Shown: positions 27,681 to 38,072, counted from the stretch's first letter. The stretch: 64,000 nucleotides of DNA from Methylobacterium longum (GCF_022179385.1 NZ_BPQS01000007.1:181241-245240), one strand, 5' to 3'. Numbers and translations: made by a program. Notes: generated by a model not told the origin, from the sequence alone.

Positions 27681-28073
27681 TCAGGGTTGCGGCGGCCCGT
27701 ACGACATCAGCCCGTCCCCGAAGGACCAGTTCTCCGGGGCGACCTCGATGAGGTTGACCAGAACATCCCCCGGCTTCACGCCCGGGTCGCGCGCGAGGTT
27801 GCGGGCGATGGCCGCGTAGAGATCCCGCTTCTGCGCGGTCCCCCGGGTGGCGTTGGCGGTGATCTGGATAATCACGAGCCCGTCGCCGCGCGGGCTGCCG
27901 AGGTAGTCGGGGTCGAAGGCGAAATCGGCCGCCTCGTGCTGGTGCACGAGGGTGAACAGATCACCCTGCGGAACCGAAAAGGCTTCGCGCATCGCGTCAT
28001 AGATTCCGGTGACGAGGGCGGCGCGGTAGGCGTCGGTCGTACCGGCGCGCAGGGAGATGCGGGTTATCGGCAT
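27681..28073 (-). CDS. Tautomerase family protein
   Basis: 130-residue tautomerase-superfamily protein with the catalytic Pro directly after the initiator Met (MPITRISLRAGTT). A second conserved block, RGDGLVIIQITANATR, and the length match the group of tautomerases encoded beside DUF4865 genes. It lies 22 bases after the DUF4865 gene on the same strand, so it is probably in one operon controlled by the divergent LysR regulator. The substrate is not known. Confidence 0.88.
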   Translation of the reverse strand: MPITRISLRAGTTDAYRAALVTGIYDAMREAFSVPQGDLFTLVHQHEAADFAFDPDYLGSPRGDGLVIIQITANATRGTAQKRDLYAAIARNLARDPGVKPGDVLVNLIEVAPENWSFGDGLMSYGPPQP

Positions 28074-28094
28074 GGTCTTCCTCCGGGCTGGGGA

Positions 28095-28656
28095 TCAGAG
28101 ACGGCGCGCGGCCGCGAGGCCGGGGGCTGCGAGAGGGGCGATCGCGGCCGCGGAGATGTCCGCGACCGGCGCGGCCCGAAGGGTAAAGCGTGTCAGCCGC
28201 CAAGTGCCCGCATCGAGGCCGCTGGCGGATGCCAGCACGTCGCGCTGACCGGCAATCTCACGTCCGCGGGCCACCTCACGCGCCCGCAGGCTCTCCAGAT
28301 CCGCGTCCGTTGCGATGAGCCGCGTCTCGTCGGCTAGGAACCGGCTCGTGATAGCGGTGCCGAAGCTCACCGCCCAGGCCAGCCAGACGTCGATCCGGGG
28401 CCGGCCGAAGCTGTCGACCACGGCTTGGAAGCCGGAGCTGCCGAGGAAATCCGCGGCCGCCCCGGTGTCCCGCCACAGGTAGAGCGCGCTGCAGGCGTTG
28501 GCCGAGGCGCCCCGCGCCCGATCCTCGATCGTGACGGCCCTTGAAGACGAGGCCCGGCATCCCGTCCCAGGCTGGGGCGCGCGCCGTGACGCGATCGCGG
28601 ATCCAGGCCATCGGATAATCGGCCGGCAGACGGTGCCAGTATCGGGCGATGAGCAT
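28095..28656 (-). pseudogene. DUF4865 family gene with a +1 frameshift
   Basis: The ATG at 28656 opens a frame MLIARYWHRLPADYPMAWIR...GLVFKG that matches the DUF4865 N-terminus, but near 28538-28540 the match switches frame. It continues as AVTIEDRARGASAN...ALYLWRD and QAVVDSFGRPRIDVW to the stop at 28095. Removing one base from a GGG (CCC on the plus strand) restores a continuous protein of about 186 residues, the usual family length. So this is either a recent inactivating insertion or a sequencing error. The function of DUF4865 is unknown; it lies between the LysR regulator and the tautomerase gene. Confidence 0.82.
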
Positions 28657-28698
28657 CGTGCACTCCCTGTTCGCACCGACAGGCTTGCACGCGATGAC

Positions 28699-28736
28699 GA
28701 TATCATCGAGATATCGCCACTGATATCTAAGATAAC
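28699..28736. promoter_or_regulatory. LysR operator candidate: phased GATATC motifs
   Basis: In the 88-base divergent spacer, three GATATC hexamers sit at 28699, 28710 and 28722, spaced 11 and 12 bases, with a fourth related GATAAC at 28731. TATCTAAGATA (28724-28734) is an 11-base palindrome. The block is AT-rich in a GC-rich genome. It fits a LysR-type binding site covering both promoters. Confidence 0.6.
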
Positions 28737-28744
28737 GAATCATT

Positions 28745-29623
28745 ATGGTGCACGCGCGTCCCCTGGATCTCGAGGGCGTCCTCGCCTTCGTCCGGGTGGT
28801 CGATCTCGGCAGCTTCACCCGGGCTGCCGCGGCGCTCGATACCTCGCAGGCCGCGATCAGCCTTCGTCTGAAGCGCCTGGAGGATCGGATCGGCACGCGC
28901 CTCCTCGATCGGACGCCGCGGCACGTGGCGGTGACCCGGGAGGGCGAGCTGTTCCTGCTGGCAGCGCGGCGCCTGCTGGAGGCCCATGACAGCGCCCTGG
29001 CCGACGTGGCGGGCGCAGCTCCGGCCCGGCTCAGCCTCGGCATCAGCGATCACGTCGCCGGGCCCGATCTGCCTGACCTGCTGCGGCGCCTCGGCTTGGC
29101 CCAGGCAGGGCTCGTCGCCGAGGTGCGGATCAGGCCCTCGCGGGATCTCGCAACAGCCTTCGATTCACCCGGCGAGGGCGGCTTCGACGCCGTCATCCTC
29201 CGCACCGAGGAGCCCGCGGAACGGGGCGGAACGGTCCTGGCCGAGGAACGCCTGGGGTGGTTTGCCGCGCCGGACTTCCCCGCCCCGCGCGCGGGCGAGC
29301 CCCTGCGGCTCGCCGGGCTGGCGGGTCCCTGCAACGTCCGGGGGGTGGCGACCCGCGCCCTCGACGCTGCGGGTTTGCCTTGGACGGAAATCTTCGTCGG
29401 GGGCGGCGTGATGGCGGTCGGGGCCGCCGTCATGGCCGGGCTGGCCGTCGCGGCGCTGGCGCCAAGCACCGCGCCGCCGGGCGCCCTGGAGATCGGCGGC
29501 GCGTTCGGACTGCCCGAATTGCCCCGCACCTGGATCGTGCTGCGCGCCCGCCGCCTCGACGGGCGTGCCGCGGAGGCGCTGCGCACGCTCACCGCGGCCT
29601 ACCGAAGTCCCGGCGGTCGCTGA
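28745..29623 (+). CDS. LysR family transcriptional regulator
   Basis: 292-residue LysR-type regulator. The N-terminal winged helix-turn-helix is clear (GVLAFVRVVDLGSFTRAAAA ... SQAAISLRLKRLEDRIG ... RLLDRTPRHVAVTREG), followed by a type 2 periplasmic-binding-fold effector domain (about 95-285). It is transcribed away from the DUF4865-tautomerase pair and separated from it by 88 bases. By the usual LysR logic it probably controls those genes and itself. The inducer is unknown. Confidence 0.92.
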   Translation: MVHARPLDLEGVLAFVRVVDLGSFTRAAAALDTSQAAISLRLKRLEDRIGTRLLDRTPRHVAVTREGELFLLAARRLLEAHDSALADVAGAAPARLSLGISDHVAGPDLPDLLRRLGLAQAGLVAEVRIRPSRDLATAFDSPGEGGFDAVILRTEEPAERGGTVLAEERLGWFAAPDFPAPRAGEPLRLAGLAGPCNVRGVATRALDAAGLPWTEIFVGGGVMAVGAAVMAGLAVAALAPSTAPPGALEIGGAFGLPELPRTWIVLRARRLDGRAAEALRTLTAAYRSPGGR

Positions 29624-29642
29624 CCGACCGCCGATCGTCGCA

Positions 29643-30143
29643 TCAGGAGGCGAGCGGACCCTGCGCACCCTGCTGTTCCACCATCTTCTGACGGTAGAGG
29701 CCGACGAAGTCGATCGGATCGATGTACAGGGGCGGGAAACCGCCGTTGCGCACCGCCTCCGCCACGATCTGACGGGCGAAGGGGAAGAGCAGGCGCGGGC
29801 ACTCGATCATCACGGCCGGATGGATCTGATCGGCCGGGATGTTCAGCAGGCGGAACACGCCGGCATAGGTCACCTCGAAGGCGAACAGCACCTCGTTCTG
29901 GATCTTGGCGTCGCCTTCGAGCTTCAGCTCGACCTCGAAGTCGGTCTCGGAGAGCTGCGCCGCGTTGACGTTCACCTGGATGTTGATCTGCGGTCCCTGG
30001 CCTTCCTTGGGCTGCAGGGAGCGGGGCGCGTTCGGATTCTCGAAGGAGAGATCCTTCGTGTACTGCGCCAGGGCGTTGATCGTCGGCACATCGCCCTGCG
30101 GCATGCCGCCGCCGTTACCGTTCGCTGCCGGGGAGTCGGCCAT
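29643..30143 (-). CDS. secB: Protein-export chaperone SecB
   Basis: 166-residue tetrameric chaperone that keeps preproteins unfolded for SecA. Conserved elements: [42 protein letters not shown] and [16 protein letters not shown]. The ATG at 30143 has GAGAAGG nine bases upstream; an ATG three codons earlier would sit on top of that ribosome site. The N-terminal Gly/Asn-rich tail is variable in the family. Divergent from the Tim44-like gene, as is common in Hyphomicrobiales. Confidence 0.96.
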   Translation of the reverse strand: MADSPAANGNGGGMPQGDVPTINALAQYTKDLSFENPNAPRSLQPKEGQGPQINIQVNVNAAQLSETDFEVELKLEGDAKIQNEVLFAFEVTYAGVFRLLNIPADQIHPAVMIECPRLLFPFARQIVAEAVRNGGFPPLYIDPIDFVGLYRQKMVEQQGAQGPLAS

Positions 30144-30475
30144 GCGGATCATCCTTCTCGATCGGCCGGCATGGCCGGCGCGGGTTGTCTCAGCGGGAGC
30201 CGCTGGATCGCGCCGCGGAACTGCGCAAACTGCAGGGCCGCTAACACGGGCATCGAGCCTGGACAAGCGAGCTGGCGTGGCGCTGGCGGTGACGGCCCCC
30301 GCGACCCATATCGCATCGGGAGCGGGATCGGATCCCGCACTGGTACAACCGGCTCGCTCCCGGCGCGTTGGTCGGATATGAGTCGCCAGGACCCATGCGC
30401 GCTTAGCCGGCGCCGCACCGCGCACGACCTGAGCAAGGGGCACAGGGTCTCGCCGCGGCCACCATCGGATCGGTG
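30144..30475. other. Divergent secB / Tim44-like intergenic region
   Basis: About 330 bases between divergent genes. No gene, hairpin or consensus promoter that I can support. A GGAAC-N17-CGCT sequence at about 30216-30241 is one mismatch from the EcfG consensus but is far from either start. Confidence 0.35.
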
Positions 30476-31189
30476 ATGCAGGACAGTTTCGACATTACGA
30501 CGATCATCTTCCTCGCGCTGGCCGTCTTCGTGATCTGGCGGTTGCGCTCGGTGCTCGGCCAGAAGACGGGGGCGGAACGCTCACCCTTCAAGCCGGTCGA
30601 CCGCAGCCGCACCGAGCCCCAGGCCCGGACCGACGGGGACAACGTCGTGCGGCTGCCCGGCGCCGACCGGGTGCAGGCCGCCTCGCCACCCGCCGCCGCG
30701 CCGCGCGACTGGCGCGGGATCGCCGAGCCCGGCTCGGAGGTGTCCCGAGGGCTGGAGGCCTGCGTCCAGGCGGAGCCCAGCTTCGATCCGCGGGCCTTCC
30801 TGGAAGGCGCCAAATCCGCCTACGAGGCCATCATGATCGCGTTCGCGAAGGGCGACCGGAAGACCCTGCGCGGGCTCCTCTCCAAGGAGGTCGGCGAGGC
30901 GTTCGAGCGGGCGATCGTCGAGCGCGAGCGTAACCGGCAGACCCTGGAGACGACCTTCGTCTCCATCGACAAGGCCGAGATCGTCGCCGTCGAGGTGCGC
31001 AACCGGGTGGCGCAGGTCACCGTGCGCTTCCTGTCGAACCTGATCACCGCCACCCGCAACGCCGAGGGCAAGGTCGTGGACGGCAGCGCCGAGACGGTGG
31101 TCGAGGTGCCGGACGTCTGGACCTTCGCTCGAACCCTGGGGGCGCGCGATCCGAACTGGCAGCTCGTGGCCACCGAGGCCGGCGCCTGA
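30476..31189 (+). CDS. Tim44/TimA family membrane-anchored adaptor protein
   Basis: 237 residues. A single N-terminal TM segment ([20 protein letters not shown]) is followed by a disordered linker and a C-terminal Tim44-like (NTF2-fold) domain at about 95-235 ([20 protein letters not shown] and [18 protein letters not shown]). Bacterial members are thought to act at the inner membrane in protein handling. The open frame begins with GTG-ATG; the ATG at 30476 gives the conserved [10 protein letters not shown] start. First gene of the Tim44-mltA-smr set. Confidence 0.85.
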   Translation: MQDSFDITTIIFLALAVFVIWRLRSVLGQKTGAERSPFKPVDRSRTEPQARTDGDNVVRLPGADRVQAASPPAAAPRDWRGIAEPGSEVSRGLEACVQAEPSFDPRAFLEGAKSAYEAIMIAFAKGDRKTLRGLLSKEVGEAFERAIVERERNRQTLETTFVSIDKAEIVAVEVRNRVAQVTVRFLSNLITATRNAEGKVVDGSAETVVEVPDVWTFARTLGARDPNWQLVATEAGA

Positions 31190-31207
31190 CTGCGTGACAG
31201 CCTTGCC

Positions 31208-32389
31208 GTGTCGATCCCGCGTGCCTTGTCCGGAATCGTCCCGGCCGCCCTCCTCGCTCTGCTGACTCACGCGTCGGCCGCCACGCCCGTGGCGGTCGGC
31301 GGCGCGATCCTGACGCCTGTCGCCCTCGATGCGCTTCCGGGATTTCCCGGCCGGACGCCTGTCGCTGCGCTGGATGCGTTCCGCCGGGTCTGCGCCGCGC
31401 CGCCCCCCGCCCTGCCTCAGGCCGCGGGCGTCGCGGGCGATCCGGCCGCCCTGGCCGAAGCCTGCGCGGCCGCCGCGGGGGATGTGGCGGACGCCGCCGC
31501 CTTCTTCCGGGAGCGTTTCGAGGCCTTCCGCGTCGAGCTGCCCGGATCCGAGCGGCCCGGCTTCCTGACCGGCTACTTCGAGCCGGAGTTGACGGGCTCC
31601 CTCGCTCCGGGACCGGACTTCCCGACGCCGGTGCTCGCCCGGCCGGACGACCTCGTCTCCCTCGGCCCCGGGGAGAGCCGCCCCGGTCTCGACCCGGGGT
31701 TGCGCGCCGCCCGCGCTACGGAGGACGGGTTCGTGCCCTACCCGGACCGCGCCGCGATCGACGACGGGGCGCTGGGCGCGCGCGCGCGCCCGATCCTCTG
31801 GCTGCGCGACACCGTCGATCTGCTGGTCCTGCAGGTGCAAGGGTCCGGGCGGGTCCGCCTGCCGGACGGAACCGTCGTGCGTGTCCTCTATGACGGTCGG
31901 AATGGGCGGCCCTACACCGCAGTGGCGAAGCTGATCGTGCAGGAGGGGCACCTGCCCCTGGAGGGCCTGACGCTGGCCCGCTGGACGGGGTGGCTGCGCG
32001 ATCACCCGGAGATCGCCAAGCGGCTGATCCGTGCCAACGCGTCCTACATCTTCTTCCGCCTTGCCGCAGTGACGGATCCGGCCCTCGGGCCGCCCGGAGC
32101 CGCCAACGCGCCCCTCAGCCCCGGCTGCAGCCTCGCGATCGATGCGACCCTGTGGCGCTACGGGCTGCCCTTCTGGCTCGCCGGCCCGATCCCCGGCGGC
32201 GCTTCCGGCGAGGTCGGGCGGCTCGTCGTCGCGGCCGATACGGGTTCGGCCATCGTCGGCCCGGCCCGGGGCGACCTCTTCGTCGGCACCGGCGCGCAGG
32301 CGGGCGTGACGGCCGGGAACCTGCGGGACGCCGTCGGCTTCGTGGTCCTCCTGCCGAAACGCGGTGCCGCCCCGGAGAACGCGCCGTGA
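31208..32389 (+). CDS. mltA: Membrane-bound lytic murein transglycosylase A
   Basis: 393-residue peptidoglycan lytic transglycosylase. An N-terminal signal peptide ([19 protein letters not shown]) is followed by the MltA double-psi barrel ([14 protein letters not shown] ... [16 protein letters not shown] ... [12 protein letters not shown]). The C-terminal 3D domain carries [17 protein letters not shown]. No lipobox Cys is seen at the signal end, so it may be periplasmic rather than a lipoprotein. Start GTG. Its stop overlaps the GTG of the Smr gene. Confidence 0.93.
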   Translation: MSIPRALSGIVPAALLALLTHASAATPVAVGGAILTPVALDALPGFPGRTPVAALDAFRRVCAAPPPALPQAAGVAGDPAALAEACAAAAGDVADAAAFFRERFEAFRVELPGSERPGFLTGYFEPELTGSLAPGPDFPTPVLARPDDLVSLGPGESRPGLDPGLRAARATEDGFVPYPDRAAIDDGALGARARPILWLRDTVDLLVLQVQGSGRVRLPDGTVVRVLYDGRNGRPYTAVAKLIVQEGHLPLEGLTLARWTGWLRDHPEIAKRLIRANASYIFFRLAAVTDPALGPPGAANAPLSPGCSLAIDATLWRYGLPFWLAGPIPGGASGEVGRLVVAADTGSAIVGPARGDLFVGTGAQAGVTAGNLRDAVGFVVLLPKRGAAPENAP

Positions 32390-33021
32390 GGCCGCCCCGC
32401 CGCGGGCGCCGCCTCACCGCCGGCGAAGCCCGGCTCTGGGACGCGATCGCCCAGTTGGTGACGCCGCTGCCCAGCCGCGCCCCCCCGCATCCCGAGATCG
32501 TGCCCGCTCCGGCGGCGCCGACCGCCACCATGCCGGTGCTCACGGCGCCGATCCTGAAGCCCAGCGCCCCCCCGATCACCAAGAGACCGCGCGCCAAGTC
32601 GCCACCGATGACGGTGCCGGAGCCGCCGCGATCGCCGACCGCCGCGCCCTACCAGGCGCCGCCCCAGCGCCATGCCCCGAGCCCGGGCCTGGAGCGGTCC
32701 GCGAAGGTCGGCCTGCGGCGTGGGCGGCTGGCGATCGAGGCGCGGATCGACCTGCACGGGATGGTGCAGGTGGAGGCGCACGCCGCGCTGACCGGCTTCC
32801 TGCTCCGGGCGCGGGCCGCCGGCCATGCCTACGTGCTGGTCGTCACGGGCAAGGGCGGGCCGGGCTATTCCGAGGCCTTCGCCGAGCGCGGGGTGCTCCG
32901 CCGCAGCGTCCCGCACTGGTTGCGCGGGCCGGAGTTGCGCGGCATCGTCCTCGGCTTCGAGGAGGCCGCACGCCACCATGGCGGCGGCGGCGCGCTCTAC
33001 GTGCGGCTGCGGCGGCGATAG
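32386..33021 (+). CDS. Smr/MutS2-type domain protein
   Basis: 211-residue protein. The first 105 residues are Pro/Ala-rich and probably disordered. The C-terminal Smr domain shows the motifs [12 protein letters not shown] and [10 protein letters not shown], followed by [18 protein letters not shown]. Smr domains are nucleases or nucleic acid-binding modules. The GTG start (32386) overlaps the mltA TGA as GTGA, indicating translational coupling; the Tim44-mltA-smr order is conserved among relatives. Confidence 0.87.
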   Translation: MRPPRRGRRLTAGEARLWDAIAQLVTPLPSRAPPHPEIVPAPAAPTATMPVLTAPILKPSAPPITKRPRAKSPPMTVPEPPRSPTAAPYQAPPQRHAPSPGLERSAKVGLRRGRLAIEARIDLHGMVQVEAHAALTGFLLRARAAGHAYVLVVTGKGGPGYSEAFAERGVLRRSVPHWLRGPELRGIVLGFEEAARHHGGGGALYVRLRRR

Positions 33022-33155
33022 GGATTTCGGATCCGCCGGGCCCCACGCGCCGAGCGCGGCAAACCGCGCGACACCGGCACCGTTGCCATGGCGGCGCGCC
33101 CCGCCGATATCCGGAGCCGGCGCACAGGGCGCCGTGCAGGCAAGCCGCGAGAGAG

Positions 33156-34046
33156 ATGCCGGAGCTTCCCGAGGTCGAGACGGTGCGGCGGGGCTTGGCC
33201 CCCGCGATGGTCGGCGCCCGGTTCAGCCGGGTCACCCTCCGCCGGGCCAACCTGCGTTTCCCGTTCCCGGAGCGGTTCGCCGCGCGCCTGGAGGGGCGGA
33301 CCGTCACCGGCCTCGCCCGCCGGGCGAAATACCTCACGGCCGATCTCGACTCGGGCGAGACGCTGGTGATGCATCTCGGCATGAGCGGCCGGTTCGACGT
33401 GGCACTGCCCGACGGCAGCAACCTCTCGCCCGGCGACTTCTATCTGGAGGGGGCTCAGGGTACGCCGAAGCACGACCACGTCGTCATGGCGATGAGCACC
33501 GGCGCCACCGTGACCTACAACGACGCCCGCCGCTTCGGCTTCATGGACCTCGTGCCGAGCGCGGGACTCGCCACCTGCCGCCACTTCGCCCGGATGGGGA
33601 TCGAGCCCCTCGACGGGCTCACCGGCGCGGTCGTCGCCCAGCTCTTCCGCCACAAGATCGCGCCCCTGAAGGCCGCCCTGCTGGACCAGCGCCTCATCGC
33701 GGGCCTCGGCAACATCTACGTCTGCGAAGCCCTGCACCGGGCGCGCCTGCATCCGGAAGCCCCGGCCGGGAGCCTCGCGAAGGCCGACGGACGTCCGACC
33801 GCGAAGGCCAACGCCCTCGCGAAGGCGATCGTCGCGGTTCTGGAGGAGGCCGTGGAGGCAGGCGGCTCGACGCTGCGCGACTACGCCCACACGGACGGCA
33901 GCGCGGGCGCGTTCCAGCACGCCTTCCGGGTCTACGACCGGGTCGGGCTGCCCTGCAGCCGGCCGGGCTGCGGCGGGTCGATCGCCCGCATCGTCCAGGC
34001 GAACCGCTCGACCTTCTTCTGCGCGGCCTGCCAAACCCAGGGCTGA
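33156..34046 (+). CDS. mutM: Formamidopyrimidine-DNA glycosylase
   Basis: 296-residue bifunctional DNA glycosylase/AP lyase that removes 8-oxoguanine and formamidopyrimidines. It begins [14 protein letters not shown] with the catalytic Pro2 and Glu3. A helix-two-turn-helix ([21 protein letters not shown]) and a C-terminal zinc finger (four Cys: CSRPGC and CAAC) are present. The start is fixed by the need for the N-terminal Pro after Met removal; GAGAG precedes it. It lies 134 bases after the smr gene. Confidence 0.96.
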   Translation: MPELPEVETVRRGLAPAMVGARFSRVTLRRANLRFPFPERFAARLEGRTVTGLARRAKYLTADLDSGETLVMHLGMSGRFDVALPDGSNLSPGDFYLEGAQGTPKHDHVVMAMSTGATVTYNDARRFGFMDLVPSAGLATCRHFARMGIEPLDGLTGAVVAQLFRHKIAPLKAALLDQRLIAGLGNIYVCEALHRARLHPEAPAGSLAKADGRPTAKANALAKAIVAVLEEAVEAGGSTLRDYAHTDGSAGAFQHAFRVYDRVGLPCSRPGCGGSIARIVQANRSTFFCAACQTQG

Positions 34047-34196
34047 GGGCGACGAACCCTGCGTCGCCGCGCCGCAGGACGGCATTTTCGCCACAAACCC
34101 GGCTAGGGTCTCCGTCTCGACGTGCGCACCCGGTTGCGGGCAGCCGATCCCGGCCCGCGACGCGTATCGGGTCGCGCGGGCCCAGACAGGATCCCG

Positions 34197-35597
34197 ATGT
34201 TCTTCCGCCGCTCCAAGCTGCCCCCGCCCGAGCGCATCGCGCAGGACCCGACGGACGAGCCCGCCCTGCCGCAGCGGCTCTCGCCGCGCTCCCCCGGCGA
34301 GGCGATCAAGCCCACTGTCGCGCCCCCGCCCCCGGAGAAGCCCGAGCGCGAGCGGAGCGGCCTCGTGGGCATCGTCAGCGGCGCGCTGACCTTCGCGGTC
34401 GTCATCGCCATCGCGGCGATGATCGGCATCACCCTGTTCCAGCGGCAGGTGCGCGAGCCGGGTCCGCTCGCGGCCGACAAGGTCGTGGTGATCCCGACGC
34501 ACAGTGGCACCGGTGAGATCGCCGAGACCCTGAAGCGCGAGGGGGTGATCGACCACACCGGCCTGTTCGAGTTCGCCGCGCGCTTCGGCGGCCGGCCGGC
34601 GCTCCGGGCGGGCGAGTACGTGTTCAAGGCGCATGCGAGCATCGCCGACACCCTCGACACGATCGCCACCGGGCGGCAGGTGCAGCACGCCGTCACCTTC
34701 CCGGAGGGTCTGACCTCCGAGCAGATCGTGGGCCGCCTCAACGACAACGACGTCCTCACCGGCGAGATCAACGAGATCCCGCCCGAGGGCTCGCTCCTGC
34801 CCGACACCTACAAGTTCGAGCGCGGCGCCACCCGCCAGCAGATCGTCAACCTGATGAAGGCCAAGCAGCGCGAGGTGCTGAACCAGATCTGGCTCCGCCG
34901 CAGCGCCGACGTGCCGGTGCGGACCCCGGCCGAGATGGTCACCCTCGCCTCCATCGTCGAGAAGGAGACCGGCCGGGCCGACGAGCGGCCGCGGGTGGCC
35001 GGCGTCTTCATCAACCGCCTCAACAAGCGGATGAAGCTGCAATCCGACCCGACCATCGTGTACGGACTCGTGGGCGGCCGCGGCACCCTCGGCCGCGGCA
35101 TCCTGCGCTCCGAGATCGACCGGCCGACCCCCTACAACACCTACGTGATCGAGGGCCTGCCCCCGGGCCCGATCGCCAATCCCGGCAAGGCCGCCCTGGA
35201 GGCGGTGGCCAACCCCTCGCGCACCAAGGACCTCTTCTTCGTGGCCGACGGCAGCGGCGGCCACGCCTTCGCGGACTCGCTCGAGGGGCACCAGCGCAAC
35301 GTCGCCCGCTGGCGCGCGGTCGAGAAAAGCCGCCAGGCCCCGCCGGACGCCGTCGACAAGGTCGAGCCGGGTCCCGACCCGGCGACGCCCGGACGGGCCT
35401 CGGCCTACGCGCCGGGCAACGGCGTCAACACGAACGCCGCCTTCGCCCTCGACGCCGGCACGCCGGGCTCGCGCGCCTTCGACGCGTCGGAGGGCACGCG
35501 CCTCGATCCGCTGAAGAACCGCAGCTACGACCTGGGCTCGCCCAAGACGGTGCCGGCGCTCGGCGAACCGGCCGTGGCGCCGCGCGGCCGGCGTTGA
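34197..35597 (+). CDS. mltG: Endolytic transglycosylase MltG
   Basis: 466-residue inner-membrane peptidoglycan terminase. It has a cytoplasmic Pro-rich N-terminus, one TM helix (about 56-77), a LysM-like segment, and the YceG catalytic domain with SIVEKETGRADERPRVA (catalytic Glu in EKET) and YNTYVIEGLPPGPIANPG. About 80-90 residues beyond the catalytic domain form a low-complexity Pro/Ala/Asn tail that is longer than in E. coli. yicC and gmk follow nearby, as in other Hyphomicrobiales, but with a VOC gene inserted between. Confidence 0.95.
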   Translation: MFFRRSKLPPPERIAQDPTDEPALPQRLSPRSPGEAIKPTVAPPPPEKPERERSGLVGIVSGALTFAVVIAIAAMIGITLFQRQVREPGPLAADKVVVIPTHSGTGEIAETLKREGVIDHTGLFEFAARFGGRPALRAGEYVFKAHASIADTLDTIATGRQVQHAVTFPEGLTSEQIVGRLNDNDVLTGEINEIPPEGSLLPDTYKFERGATRQQIVNLMKAKQREVLNQIWLRRSADVPVRTPAEMVTLASIVEKETGRADERPRVAGVFINRLNKRMKLQSDPTIVYGLVGGRGTLGRGILRSEIDRPTPYNTYVIEGLPPGPIANPGKAALEAVANPSRTKDLFFVADGSGGHAFADSLEGHQRNVARWRAVEKSRQAPPDAVDKVEPGPDPATPGRASAYAPGNGVNTNAAFALDAGTPGSRAFDASEGTRLDPLKNRSYDLGSPKTVPALGEPAVAPRGRR

Positions 35598-35927
35598 CGG
35601 TCGTCACGCCAGTTCGTCACGCGGGACCCCGTCGCTCCAGGCCACCTCGGCCGGACCGGGGCTTCGCGGTGCCCATCCGTGGAGAGCGGACACGGCTCGG
35701 GCGCACGCGGAGGCCGGCGCATTCCCGTTAAGGGAGGGAGAGCGCGTCCCTCGCCGTAGGGGGACGGGGATGTGACCGCTCGGGCGGAGGTTCGCCCCGC
35801 ACGCGCCCCGAGGCCCGCCCCCGAAGCTCCCCACCCCGCCCCTCGCCTGCACGGGAGAGGAGCGCCGTACTTCCCGCCAGCGGCGTGACCGAACCTGCGC
35901 AGCCCGCGGAAGAGTGGAGAGGGACAC
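35598..35927. other. Noncoding region between mltG and VOC gene
   Basis: 330 bases rich in G/C runs (GGGAGGGAGAGCG, GTAGGGGGACGGGG, CCCCACCCCGCCCC). Purine and pyrimidine runs alternate, and there is no gene. The stretch GAGAGGAGCGCC and AGGGAGGGAGAGCG look like a degenerate dispersed intergenic repeat. A promoter for the VOC gene may lie within but is not recognisable. Confidence 0.4.
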
Positions 35928-36356
35928 ATGCCCAGGATGATCTTCGTCAATCTGCCCGTCGCCGACGTCGAGCGCTCGGCCGGCTTCTACGCGGCTCTCG
36001 GCGCGAGCCGGGATGCCCGCTTCTCGCAACCCGATACGGCCGCCGCGATGGTGTTCTCCGACACGATCGTGGTCATGCTGCTGAGCCACGCGCATTTCGC
36101 AGGCTTCTCGCCGCGCCCGATCGCCGATGCCCGGGCCGCCACCGAGGTGCTGATCTGCCTGTCCGAGGACAGCCGGTCCGCCGTCGACGGGAGCGTGGAG
36201 CGCGCGGTCGCCGCCGGGGGGCGCGCCGACCTTCGGCCGAAGCAGGAGATGGGCGATGTCATGTACGGCCGGAGCATCGAGGATCTCGACGGCCACGTGA
36301 TCGAACTGATGTGGATGGACGTCGAAGCCATGATGAAGGGCCGGCCGGCCGATTGA
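35928..36356 (+). CDS. VOC family (glyoxalase/dioxygenase fold) protein
   Basis: 142-residue vicinal-oxygen-chelate-fold protein. The beginning MIFVNLPVADVERSAGFYAAL and the ending GRSIEDLDGHVIELMWMD are typical, with the metal-ligand-type Glu near the end (VIEL). Members range from lyases to thiol transferases and resistance proteins; nothing here tells which. Preceded by GAGAGGGAC. It interrupts the usual mltG-yicC order. Confidence 0.87.
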   Translation: MPRMIFVNLPVADVERSAGFYAALGASRDARFSQPDTAAAMVFSDTIVVMLLSHAHFAGFSPRPIADARAATEVLICLSEDSRSAVDGSVERAVAAGGRADLRPKQEMGDVMYGRSIEDLDGHVIELMWMDVEAMMKGRPAD

Positions 36357-36484
36357 GGCTGCGGGCCGGGCGCCCGTCCCGACGCCGTGCCGCGCGCCGT
36401 CCGCGACGGCATAGGCCGACCGGCCTCTTCCCTCGGTGAGGATCCGTGCTACAGGCCCCGATCTTCACGGGGACAGGGGTCGCC

Positions 36485-37360
36485 ATGGCCCAGATCGCGA
36501 GCATGACCGGCTTCGCCCGTGCGGCGGGCACCACCGGTCCGGTCCACTGGGCCTGGGAGGTCCGCAGCGTCAACGGGCGCGGGCTCGACGTGCGCACCCG
36601 CGTGCCCGCCGGCTATGACGGTCTCGGCGAGACCGCCCGCACCGCCCTCCAGAAAACCCTGAGCCGCGGCCAGTGCCAGCTGACGCTGACGCTCACCAAG
36701 CCGGAGGCGGCCGCCCGGGTGCGGATCAACGAGACCCTGCTGGCGAGCCTCGCACAGGCGGTGGCGCGGGTGCCGGTGCCGGAGGGCGTGGCCCCCGCAA
36801 CCCTCGACGGTCTCCTCGGCGTGCGCGGCGTGATCGAGGTCGAGGACGAGGCGGCCGAAACCCAGTCCCTCGCCCACGACCTGGCCGAAGGGGTCGTCCG
36901 GCTGGTGGCCGACCTCGTCGAGGCCCGGCGCACGGAAGGGCGGCAGCTGGAACAGGTCGTCACCGGTCAGGTCGACCGGATCGCCGCGCTGACCCAGGCG
37001 GCCGACGAGAATCCGGCGCGCCGGCCCGAGGCGGTGCGCGCGCGTCTGACGGCGGCCGTCGAAGCCCTGGGCGGCAGCGGTCTCGATCCGGACCGCCTGC
37101 ATCAGGAGGCCATGCTGCTCGCCGGCAAGGCGGATGTCCGCGAGGAGCTGGACCGGCTCCGCGCCCACGTGGCGAGCGCCCGTGAACTGATGGCGGCGGG
37201 CGGCGCGATCGGCCGCCGCCTCGACTTCCTGGCGCAGGAATTCGGCCGCGAGGCCAACACGCTCTGCGCCAAGGCCAACGACATCAGCCTGTCGCGGATC
37301 GGACTCGACCTCAAGGCCGTGGTCGAGCGGTTCCGCGAGCAGGTCCAGAACATCGAATGA
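36485..37360 (+). CDS. yicC: YicC family endoribonuclease
   Basis: 291-residue YicC protein. The N-terminal signature [10 protein letters not shown], the middle [17 protein letters not shown], and the C-terminal DUF1732 part ([35 protein letters not shown]) are all intact. YicC proteins have been shown to be a distinct endoribonuclease family. The ATG at 36485 is the family start. gmk follows about 50 bases later and is probably cotranscribed. Confidence 0.93.
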   Translation: MAQIASMTGFARAAGTTGPVHWAWEVRSVNGRGLDVRTRVPAGYDGLGETARTALQKTLSRGQCQLTLTLTKPEAAARVRINETLLASLAQAVARVPVPEGVAPATLDGLLGVRGVIEVEDEAAETQSLAHDLAEGVVRLVADLVEARRTEGRQLEQVVTGQVDRIAALTQAADENPARRPEAVRARLTAAVEALGGSGLDPDRLHQEAMLLAGKADVREELDRLRAHVASARELMAAGGAIGRRLDFLAQEFGREANTLCAKANDISLSRIGLDLKAVVERFREQVQNIE

Positions 37361-37409
37361 CGGGACGACACGTGAGGATACGGATGCGAAATGCCGCGGA
37401 GCCACGCGC

Positions 37410-38072
37410 ATGACCGAGCCGGCCGGGGGCACCTCCGAACCGATCGCGCGGCGCGGGTTGATCCTGATCCTGTCCTCGCCCTCCGGAGCGGGCAAGACCA
37501 CGCTGACCCGGGCGATCGCGCAGGATCCCGCCTGGGCGCTCGACCTGTCGATCTCGGTGACGACCCGGGCCCGACGCCCCTCGGAGATCGATGGGCGGCA
37601 CTACCACTTCATCGATCGCGAGGCTTTCGAGGACCTGCGCAGCCGCGACGACCTGCTCGAATGGGCTGAGGTCCACGGCAATTTCTACGGGACGCCTCGT
37701 CGGCCCGTCGAGAAGGTGCTCGGCGCCGGCCGCGACATGATCTTCGACATCGACTACCAGGGCACCCGGCAGGTGCGCTCCAAGCTCGCCCAGGACGTCG
37801 TCACGGTCTTCATCCTGCCACCCAGCATGGCCGAACTGCGCCAGCGCCTGGAGCGCCGGGCAGAGGACTCGACCGAGACGATCGAGAAGCGCCTCGCCAA
37901 TGCCCGGACGGAGATCCAGCGCTGGGTCGAGTACGATTACGTCATCGTCAACGACGACCTGCAGAACGCCTTCAGGTCCCTCCAGGGAATCCTGGCCGCC
38001 GAGCGGTTGAAGCGCGCCCGCCGGACCGGACTTGCCGAATTTGTCGACGGGCTGTTGGCCGAGACGCCCTAA
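37410..38072 (+). CDS. gmk: Guanylate kinase
   Basis: 220-residue GMP kinase. The P-loop [12 protein letters not shown] is at about 21-32. The GMP-binding and lid region has [20 protein letters not shown] and [10 protein letters not shown]. It carries a short N-terminal extension of about 15 residues. The stop codon is followed without any gap, and in the same frame, by a LysR-derived remnant. Confidence 0.96.
   Translation: MTEPAGGTSEPIARRGLILILSSPSGAGKTTLTRAIAQDPAWALDLSISVTTRARRPSEIDGRHYHFIDREAFEDLRSRDDLLEWAEVHGNFYGTPRRPVEKVLGAGRDMIFDIDYQGTRQVRSKLAQDVVTVFILPPSMAELRQRLERRAEDSTETIEKRLANARTEIQRWVEYDYVIVNDDLQNAFRSLQGILAAERLKRARRTGLAEFVDGLLAETP

Noticed and set aside
30216..30241. GGAAC-N17-CGCT in the secB-Tim44 spacer as an EcfG promoter
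   Set aside because: One mismatch and more than 200 bases from the nearest start; insufficient.
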